Shown here piece after piece: positions 1 to 5,802 of a stretch of 5,802 bases of DNA. The DNA is from Actinomycetota bacterium (GTDB lineage Bacteria; Actinomycetota; Thermoleophilia; Solirubrobacterales; Solirubrobacteraceae). The DNA is taken from contig WLNG01000102.1 of assembly GCA_009699915.1 (NCBI GenBank), forward strand, positions 1-5,802. The letters are read 5' to 3'. The translations under genes were made by a program, and so were the position numbers. The stretch's first letter is position 1, and each line of letters starts with the position of its first letter. A model generated the notes under the pieces. That model ran no database searches. It saw only the letters and a list, made by a program, of their open reading frames with translations, and was not told the origin of the DNA.

Positions 1-14
1 CATCCCTGCTCCTC
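1..14 (-). promoter_or_regulatory. Ribosome binding site and probable start codon of the next minus-strand gene
   Basis: On the minus strand GAGGAG (14-9) is followed after five bases by ATG (3-1), a good Shine-Dalgarno arrangement and the best in the window. If the base just outside the window is A on this strand, the ATG would overlap a TGA stop of the thioesterase as ATGA, like the other junctions in this cluster. The identity of the gene is not visible. By analogy with actinobacterial folate clusters folK is a candidate, which is inference only. Confidence 0.45.
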
Positions 15-815
15 GAGGGGGACCAGGAGAGCGAGCTGGCGCGACTGGGCCAGCAGGACGCCCTCGGCGCTCCAGAGTTCCCCGTCCTCCTCGATGTACC
101 CCTCGGCCGCGTGGCGGCTCGCGAAGATCGCCAGGATCCGATCGGCGGGATCGATCTCGCGCGCCGCGCGCGGATTGCGAAAGTGGACCGTGTAGTCCAG
201 CGTCGGCGCGAAGATCGGAGTTGACGAGCGCTGCGAGACGACGGGCAGCCAGGCGTCCGCGATCTGGGCGAGCGCCGGAGCGTCGTAGCGCTGCGGATCG
301 CTGAAGCTCGTCCAGCCGCCGGAGCGCGGCTCGTCCGAGCCGCTGAAGATCTCCGCGCCGAGCACGGGACAGAGGTCCAGGCGGTGCGTGATCGGGGCGA
401 CCTCCTCATCGAACCGCGTCGGCTCCAGACCTTCAGGTCCCGGCACCTGCGGCATCGCCGTCGTGAAGGTGAGGTCGCCGAAGCCGAAGGTGCCGAAGAT
501 CGCGACGGCGGTACCCCAGAGCACCCCGTCCTGCAGACCGCGCGCGGTCAGCTGCGCGACTCTGCGCCCGCGCCGCGCGACCTCGACCTCAACCCGCAGC
601 GGCCCGAGCGCAGGCGGACGCAGGAAGTGGACGGTGAGCGAACGGGCATCGAACGCCGGCTCGCCGAGCTCTCCCTCCATCGCCCGCAGGATGAGCGCTG
701 CGAGGTAGCCGCCATTCGCCCCGACGGGGGTCTCCCAAGCGCGGTGGCTCTCACCGCCCCACGCGCCGTCCCCCAGCGCCTCAACGGCGGTCGCGACGTC
801 GAGCGGCAGCGCCAT
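1..815 (-). CDS. TesB-like double-hotdog acyl-CoA thioesterase family protein, 3' end cut by window edge
   Basis: The frame is open for 271 codons and continues off the left edge. I translated it directly. It reads as a thioesterase of the TesB/4HBT_3 type, predicted to hydrolyse acyl-CoA thioesters in the cytoplasm; the substrate cannot be told. Two hotdog halves are visible. The N-terminal half (about residues 20-110) has GANGGYLAALILRAM (32-46), which resembles the family's NGGY segment, then SLTVHFLRP (59-67). The C-terminal half (about 175-266) has LDYTVHFRNP (206-215) and ends with LLAQSRQLALL (254-264), typical of the end of these proteins. The ATG overlaps the folB stop by one base (TGATG) and has no Shine-Dalgarno, so translation is probably coupled. 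The visible length already matches a full family member, and the last two bases (TG) would complete a stop if the next base is A, so little or nothing may be missing. The family call is fairly sure; the biological role is unknown. Confidence 0.8.
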   Translation of the reverse strand, partial: MALPLDVATAVEALGDGAWGGESHRAWETPVGANGGYLAALILRAMEGELGEPAFDARSLTVHFLRPPALGPLRVEVEVARRGRRVAQLTARGLQDGVLWGTAVAIFGTFGFGDLTFTTAMPQVPGPEGLEPTRFDEEVAPITHRLDLCPVLGAEIFSGSDEPRSGGWTSFSDPQRYDAPALAQIADAWLPVVSQRSSTPIFAPTLDYTVHFRNPRAAREIDPADRILAIFASRHAAEGYIEEDGELWSAEGVLLAQSRQLALLVPLEEQG

Positions 816-1264
816 CAGTCTGAACGGCCGGTGCGCCAGACCTCGACGGAGACAGACTCGACCGGCAGTGCGATCGGCGGCTCGGGCTTGGACGCCTTGA
901 CCCAGACCTCGGTGGTCTCGAACTCGGCGAGCAGCCTGTCGGCGACCGCGGTGCAGAGCGCCTCCAGCGTGCGATACGAGCGGCGCTGGGCCATCAGCGC
1001 CACGACCTCGCAGACTCGCCCGTAGTCGACGGTGTCCTCGACACGATCGGTGACCGTCGCGTCGCACGGGCCCGCGTCGAAACGCAGATCGAAGATCAGG
1101 CGCTGGCCGATCTCGCGCTCGGCCCCTGTGACACCGTGATGGGTGTAGAGCGATAGCCCCGTCACCTCGACGGTGACGGCGGTCCGCTCGATGTCCTCCT
1201 CGACGTCGAAATCGTCATCGTCATCGAGATCGTCATCGTCGAACGGCTCATCGGACTCAGTCAT
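815..1264 (-). CDS. folB: Dihydroneopterin aldolase with an acidic N-terminal extension
   Basis: FolB converts 7,8-dihydroneopterin to 6-hydroxymethyl-7,8-dihydropterin plus glycolaldehyde in folate synthesis, normally as a cytoplasmic ring-shaped oligomer. The core runs from about residue 30 to 146. It shows GLSLYTHHGV (36-45) followed by Glu49, Tyr81 in DTVDYGRV, TLEALC (99-104) and the VKASKPEPPI block (122-131) with Lys126, matching the positions expected for the family's active site and pterin-binding residues. At 149 residues it is longer than the usual 115-125, because residues 1-28 form an acidic leader with nine Asp at 9-12 and 14-18. The ATG is well fixed: an in-frame TGA lies three codons upstream (1273-1271), and the next in-frame start, a GTG at 1165, would cut into the first core strand. 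It overlaps the folP end by eight bases (ATGACTGA), with no clear Shine-Dalgarno, so coupling to folP is likely. Confidence 0.93.
   Translation of the reverse strand: MTESDEPFDDDDLDDDDDFDVEEDIERTAVTVEVTGLSLYTHHGVTGAEREIGQRLIFDLRFDAGPCDATVTDRVEDTVDYGRVCEVVALMAQRRSYRTLEALCTAVADRLLAEFETTEVWVKASKPEPPIALPVESVSVEVWRTGRSD
1205..1240 (-). repeat. folB: Tandem GAY (Asp codon) tract inside folB
   Basis: Residues 9-20 of FolB are coded by a run of alternating GAC and GAT codons, broken only by CTC (Leu13) and TTC (Phe19). On the plus strand this reads as repeated TCATCG units. The unit GATGACGAT occurs in both halves, suggesting growth by slippage or local duplication. It is translated in frame and is not a separate element. 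Confidence 0.7.
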
Positions 1265-2090
1265 CGGCGGTCAAGGTACCAGCAGCGACCCGAAGCCCAT
1301 CGAGTGTCGGCGCGACGTCGTGGACGCGGAAGACCGATGCTCCCCGCTCGTAGGCGAGGACGTTCGCCGCGACGCCGGCGGCGACCCGGTCGTGCGGGTC
1401 CTCACGCAGAGCCAGCTCGCCGAGGAAACGCTTGCGCGAGACGCCGACGAGTACGGGAAAGCCGAGCGCGACGATCCTGTCCAGTCCGCGCAGCAGAGCG
1501 AGGTTGTGCGCCGTGGTCTTCCCGAAGCCGATCCCCGGGTCGAGCAGGATCCGCGCCGGATCGACGCCCTCAGCAACCGCAAAGGCGGCGCGCTCCTCGA
1601 GGAACGCTGCGACCTGCGTGACAACGTCGTCGTAGTGCGGATCGACCTGCATCGTGCCCGGCTCGCCCTGCATGTGCATCAGGCAGCAGTCGCAACCGGC
1701 GTCGGCCACCAGGCCGGCCAGCCGCGGATCGGCGCGGAAGGCCGAGACGTCGTTGACGAGCCGGGCGCCTGCCGCGAGCGCCGCCTGCGCGACCGCAAGC
1801 TTCATGGTGTCGATGCTCAGGGGCGTTCCGGGCAACCGCTGCGCGAGGCCCTCGATGACCGGCAGGACGCGGCGCAGCTCCTGCGCCTCGGAGACCGGCT
1901 CGGCCCCGGGACGGGTGGATTCACCGCCGACGTCGAGGATCCCTGCGCCCTCTTGGGCGAGCCGGAAGCCGTGCGCGACGGCCTCTGCTTCATCGAGCCA
2001 GAGCCCCCCGTCGGAGAACGAGTCGGGCGTGACGTTGACGATGCCCATGACGGTGAAGGGCCGCGCCATCGGACCTTCTGAAGCCGCCAT
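1257..2090 (-). CDS. folP: Dihydropteroate synthase
   Basis: FolP condenses 6-hydroxymethyl-7,8-dihydropterin pyrophosphate with p-aminobenzoate to give 7,8-dihydropteroate, and is the target of sulfonamides. The 277-residue TIM barrel is complete. Visible motifs in order: GIVNVTPDSFSDGG (16-29), ILDVGGESTRPGA (51-63), SIDTMK (92-97), VNDVSAF (112-118), CLMHMQGEPGTMQ (136-148), LDPGIGFGKT (183-192), VGVSRKRFLG (215-224) and FRVHDV (254-259). The pABA-loop Phe25 and Pro61, positions where changes cause sulfonamide resistance in other species, are the usual residues. The start shown lies 11 bases after the ftsH stop. A second in-frame ATG at 2069 (Met8) has a better Shine-Dalgarno and leaves the barrel intact, so the true protein may be 270 residues. 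Its 3' end overlaps folB. The length and motifs suggest the catalytic folP1 type and not the inactive folP2 paralogue known in mycobacteria. Confidence 0.96.
   Translation of the reverse strand: MAASEGPMARPFTVMGIVNVTPDSFSDGGLWLDEAEAVAHGFRLAQEGAGILDVGGESTRPGAEPVSEAQELRRVLPVIEGLAQRLPGTPLSIDTMKLAVAQAALAAGARLVNDVSAFRADPRLAGLVADAGCDCCLMHMQGEPGTMQVDPHYDDVVTQVAAFLEERAAFAVAEGVDPARILLDPGIGFGKTTAHNLALLRGLDRIVALGFPVLVGVSRKRFLGELALREDPHDRVAAGVAANVLAYERGASVFRVHDVAPTLDGLRVAAGTLTADD
2074..2079 (-). promoter_or_regulatory. folP: Candidate Shine-Dalgarno for the alternative folP start
   Basis: AGAAGG sits four bases upstream of the second in-frame ATG of folP (2069-2067). The first ATG (2090) has only GGGCTCTCCC before it, with no recognisable site. 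This favours initiation at Met8, though coupling to the ftsH stop 11 bases away could serve the first ATG. Confidence 0.4.
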
Positions 2091-2101
2091 GGGAGAGCCC
2101 G

Positions 2102-4087
<1,986 letters not shown>

Positions 4088-4141
4088 CGGGCGGAACCTG
4101 TGCTGCAACGTCGCGGATCGGGCGTGCCGGTCAAGATGCTG

Positions 4142-4150
4142 AGCGTACCA
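4142..4150 (-). promoter_or_regulatory. ftsH: Candidate extended -10 promoter for ftsH
   Basis: On the minus strand TGGTACGCT fits the extended -10 pattern TGnTAnnnT. Transcription would start near 4135, giving a leader of about 48 bases before the ftsH ATG. No good -35 hexamer is seen at 16-18 bases upstream, which is tolerable for extended -10 promoters. If real, it would let ftsH and the fol genes be expressed apart from tilS-hpt. Based on a short motif only. Confidence 0.28.
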
Positions 4151-4161
4151 GCAGGAGTCGG

Positions 4162-4188
4162 CCAGACCCACCGGTCAGGCGTGTCTGG
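4162..4188 (-). other. Imperfect inverted repeat/hairpin in the hpt-ftsH gap
   Basis: Minus-strand arms CCAGAC (4188-4183) and GTCTGG (4167-4162) pair perfectly. After one A-G mismatch a second stem of four pairs (CGCC with GGTG, one G-U) closes a five-base loop. The wobble and mismatch pairs are better in minus-strand RNA than in the opposite strand (where they become A-C and C-U), which suits a structure in the transcript. There is no U-tract after it, so it is not a canonical intrinsic terminator. It lies 20 bases past the hpt stop and just upstream of the candidate -10. It could be a processing or pausing site, an mRNA 3'-end stabiliser, or an operator. Confidence 0.45.
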
Positions 4189-4208
4189 GCGCCGGGTTGC
4201 GCGCCGCC

Positions 4209-4748
4209 CTACTCGGCCGCCAGTTCGGCGACGTACGGCAGGTTGCGCCAGCGCTCGCGATGATCGAGCCCGTACCCGATGACGAAGCAGTCCCGAATCT
4301 CGAACCCCGTGTAGCGAATGGCGACGTCGGCCTTGCGCCGTTCGGGCTTGGTCAGCAGCGCGCAGACCTCCAGTGTGCGCGGCCCGCGCGCGCCGAGATT
4401 GCGCAGCAGATACTGGAGTGTCAGGCCCGAATCCACGATGTCCTCGACGATCAGCACGTCGCGGCCTTCGATCGGCACGTCAAGGTCCTTGAGGATCCGC
4501 ACGACGCCAGAGGAATCGGTCGCCGAGCCGTATGACGCGACCGCCATGAAGTCCACCTCACACGGGGAGGTGATCTCGCGCATCAGATCTGAGAGGAACA
4601 GCATCGCCCCCTTCAGCACACCGACGAGCAGCAGTTCCGACTCTGCATAGTCGACGCTGATCTCCCGGCCGAGGGCCACGACGCGCTCGCGCAGCCGATC
4701 TTCCTCGACGAGGATCTCTCCGAGGGGGGGAACTGGCGCAATGGTCAC
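4209..4748 (-). CDS. hpt: Hypoxanthine phosphoribosyltransferase
   Basis: Hpt transfers the phosphoribosyl group of PRPP to hypoxanthine (and usually guanine), giving IMP or GMP in cytoplasmic purine salvage. The 179-residue length is normal. Motifs seen: pyrophosphate loop VLKGAM (44-49), flexible catalytic loop SYGS (72-75), PRPP-binding VLIVEDIVDSGLT (98-110), Lys134 in LLTKP, and FVIGYGLD (155-162) with Phe155 and Asp162 placed for purine and metal binding, followed by RNLPYV (168-173). The start is a GTG overlapping the tilS stop by four bases (GTGA), with no Shine-Dalgarno upstream, so translation is probably coupled to tilS. The tilS-hpt-ftsH order is widespread in Gram-positive bacteria and supports the call. 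Confidence 0.95.
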   Translation of the reverse strand: MTIAPVPPLGEILVEEDRLRERVVALGREISVDYAESELLLVGVLKGAMLFLSDLMREITSPCEVDFMAVASYGSATDSSGVVRILKDLDVPIEGRDVLIVEDIVDSGLTLQYLLRNLGARGPRTLEVCALLTKPERRKADVAIRYTGFEIRDCFVIGYGLDHRERWRNLPYVAELAAE

Positions 4749-5716
4749 GGGGCGTTCGAGCGTAGAGACCCCAGCGGCGGCGTCGCCTCGAAGCGCAGCA
4801 CGCCGTCCTCGGAGACCGCCCGAACACCCTCGCCCACATCGAGCGCCGCGCGACCGCCACCGCGCCCGAGCGCAAGCAGATCGTCGAGCCTGCTCGGCGC
4901 TCGCGGACAGAGGACGCCGCAGGCCTCCTCGGCCAGACGGCGGACGACGAGCCGGGCCACCGCCGGCGGCAGCGCAGCAAGATGGTCGAGCGCGACGTGG
5001 TCGCGCCCTGCGAGCGCCGTGTCGACGACGAGGTCGAGCACCTCGGCCTCCTCGCGCAGCAGCTCGGCGGTGCGCAGCACGTTCGCCTCGGCGGCCGGGT
5101 GCAGCCCTTGGAGCACGGGAACGAGCTCGGCGCGCACGCGGCTGCGGGCGTAGCGCGGCGCGGTGTTCGAAGCGTCTTCGATCCAGGACAGGCCGCGCTC
5201 AAGGCACCAGCTCGCAGTCTCAGCCCGTGTGAGACCTGCGCGCAGCAGTGGGCGCATGAGGACCCCACGCTCATCGGGCATGCCGAGCAGCGCCCTGCGC
5301 CCTGGCGAGGCCGCGAGCCGGTAGAGGATCGTCTCGACCTGATCGCTCGCCGTGTGGCCCGCCGCGAGCCGCGCGCCGGCGGCGGTCGCCACGCGCTCGC
5401 CGGCTGCGTAACGCGCATCGCGCGCCCAGGCCTGAACGTTGCCACCGGCCGCGGGAGTCAGGCGCTCGACGACCAGCGGCACTGCGAGCGACTCGCAGAG
5501 CCTGCGGCAGTGCTCCTCCTCGGAGTCGGCCTCAGGACGCAGTCCATGATGGACGTGCAGGGCGCTGACGGCAGTGGCACCGGCGAGGGTGACCGCCGCG
5601 TCCAGGAGACAGACGGAATCACGCCCCCCGGAGAGCAGCACCACGACCGGCGCCGCCTGCATGAGCAGCCCGGTCGCCCGGACACGCTCCAGCATCGACT
5701 GCCCCGCCGCCTCCAT
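4745..5716 (-). CDS. tilS: tRNA(Ile)-lysidine synthase, short form
   Basis: TilS attaches lysine to the wobble cytidine (C34) of the tRNA(Ile) with anticodon CAU, using ATP, so that it reads AUA and is charged with isoleucine. The 323-residue protein has the N-type ATP pyrophosphatase loop SGGRDS (29-34), LHVHHGLRPEADSEEEH (53-69), GHTASDQVET (120-129) and the family signature DASNTAPRYARSRVR (181-195). The rest (about 200-320) is a short helical and substrate-binding part. The extra C-terminal domain of long enzymes such as that of E. coli (over 400 residues) is absent, so it resembles the short forms. An in-frame TAG four codons upstream (5728-5726) fixes ATG 5716 as the earliest start. Met8 at 5695 is a possible alternative, preceded by a weak GGCGGGG. 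It is the first gene of the minus-strand run and overlaps hpt. Confidence 0.94.
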   Translation of the reverse strand: MEAAGQSMLERVRATGLLMQAAPVVVLLSGGRDSVCLLDAAVTLAGATAVSALHVHHGLRPEADSEEEHCRRLCESLAVPLVVERLTPAAGGNVQAWARDARYAAGERVATAAGARLAAGHTASDQVETILYRLAASPGRRALLGMPDERGVLMRPLLRAGLTRAETASWCLERGLSWIEDASNTAPRYARSRVRAELVPVLQGLHPAAEANVLRTAELLREEAEVLDLVVDTALAGRDHVALDHLAALPPAVARLVVRRLAEEACGVLCPRAPSRLDDLLALGRGGGRAALDVGEGVRAVSEDGVLRFEATPPLGSLRSNAP

Positions 5717-5722
5717 GGAGCG

Positions 5723-5728
5723 AGTCTA
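5723..5728 (-). promoter_or_regulatory. tilS: Weak candidate -10 element for tilS
   Basis: TAGACT on the minus strand matches four of six bases of TATAAT and ends six bases before the tilS ATG. If used, transcription would begin at about the ATG itself, giving a leaderless mRNA, a common arrangement in actinobacteria. This would agree with the absence of a Shine-Dalgarno before ATG 5716. No -35 match is visible. Low confidence. Confidence 0.2.
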
Positions 5729-5752
5729 CGTCCGGTCAGAGGGGCGCGCGCG

Positions 5753-5758
5753 TATCCT
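5753..5758 (+). promoter_or_regulatory. Weak candidate -10 element for a divergent plus-strand gene
   Basis: TATCCT stands out in a G+C-rich stretch and matches four of six -10 bases. A start about seven bases on would fall two to four bases before the ATG at 5768, a near-leaderless arrangement. It is centred in a GC inverted repeat (GCGCG at 5748-5752, CGCGC at 5759-5763). No convincing -35 is seen. Confidence 0.22.
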
Positions 5759-5767
5759 CGCGCCGCG

Positions 5768-5802
5768 ATGGCATCGGCAATCGACATCGTCCACCCGACC
5801 GC
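5768..5802 (+). CDS. Possible 5' end of a divergent gene, cut by window edge
   Basis: An ATG on the plus strand opens a frame for 11 codons to the window edge, starting MASAIDIVHPT. It is divergent from tilS, which begins 52 bases away, and has a plausible -10 just upstream but no Shine-Dalgarno. The fragment is too short to assign a family, and it could be chance. The spacing is what a divergent promoter region would look like, which is the main reason for listing it. Confidence 0.3.
   Translation, partial: MASAIDIVHPT

Noticed and set aside
384..1025. A 213-codon plus-strand frame opposite the thioesterase and folB
   Set aside because: Low-complexity Arg/Glu/Ser composition. The opposite strand gives a coherent double-hotdog protein and FolB.
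1205..1240. The TCATCG repeats as a CRISPR-like or protein-binding iteron array
   Set aside because: They are in frame, code for Asp, lack spacers of constant length and lie wholly within folB.
1173..2081. A 302-codon plus-strand frame across folB and folP
   Set aside because: It is antisense to two clear genes, has a composition typical of shadow frames and no domain; its Ser-rich start is simply the complement of the Asp codon tract.
4088..4171. GTG-initiated N-terminal extension of FtsH
   Set aside because: It would place 28 polar residues before the first membrane helix, run through the hairpin and candidate promoter, and does not look like FtsH N-termini, which begin just before the helix as the ATG at 4087 does.
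4162..4188. The hpt-ftsH hairpin as an intrinsic terminator
   Set aside because: No run of U follows the stem on the minus strand; the bases after it are mixed and GC-rich.
4558..5445. A 295-codon minus-strand frame inside tilS and hpt
   Set aside because: It is in a different frame of the same strand as two clear enzymes, and its Arg/Ser/Ala-rich sequence has no motif.

Overview
The window is a compact, high-GC (roughly two-thirds G+C by eye) block of housekeeping genes. Almost everything lies on the minus strand. Reading in the direction of transcription (right to left) the order is tilS, hpt, ftsH, folP, folB, then a TesB-like acyl-CoA thioesterase that runs off the left edge. The tilS-hpt-ftsH core is a widely conserved Gram-positive arrangement, and the folate genes after ftsH are the actinobacterial version of it. 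Base composition, gene order and the wording of the proteins fit an actinobacterium. My impression, from memory of such proteins and not from a search, is the deep-branching Thermoleophilia/Solirubrobacterales side and not a mycobacterium or streptomycete.

Layout: positions 5717-5802 hold a short upstream region with the possible start of a divergent plus-strand gene at 5768. tilS (5716-4745) encodes tRNA(Ile)-lysidine synthase and overlaps hpt (4748-4209, hypoxanthine phosphoribosyltransferase) by four bases. A gap of about 120 bases before the likely ftsH ATG holds an imperfect hairpin (4188-4162) and a candidate extended -10 promoter (4150-4142). ftsH (4087-2102) encodes the membrane AAA+ zinc protease with all key motifs. 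folP (2090-1257, dihydropteroate synthase) starts 11 bases after ftsH. folB (1264-815, dihydroneopterin aldolase) overlaps folP by eight bases, and the thioesterase (815 to edge) overlaps folB by one base. The last bases of the window look like the ribosome binding site and ATG of yet another gene on the same strand.

Functionally, tilS completes AUA decoding, hpt salvages purines from PRPP, ftsH does membrane protein quality control, and folB plus folP perform two steps of dihydropteroate synthesis. The tight overlaps from folP onwards and between tilS and hpt point to translational coupling in one long transcript or two overlapping ones.

I see no mobile element, CRISPR array, rRNA or tRNA, and no convincing new biological system. 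The points worth a second look are modest: an Asp-rich N-terminal extension on FolB, a thioesterase embedded in the folate cluster, the absence of folE from its usual actinobacterial place between ftsH and folP, the hpt-ftsH hairpin, and unusual signature-loop wording in TilS.
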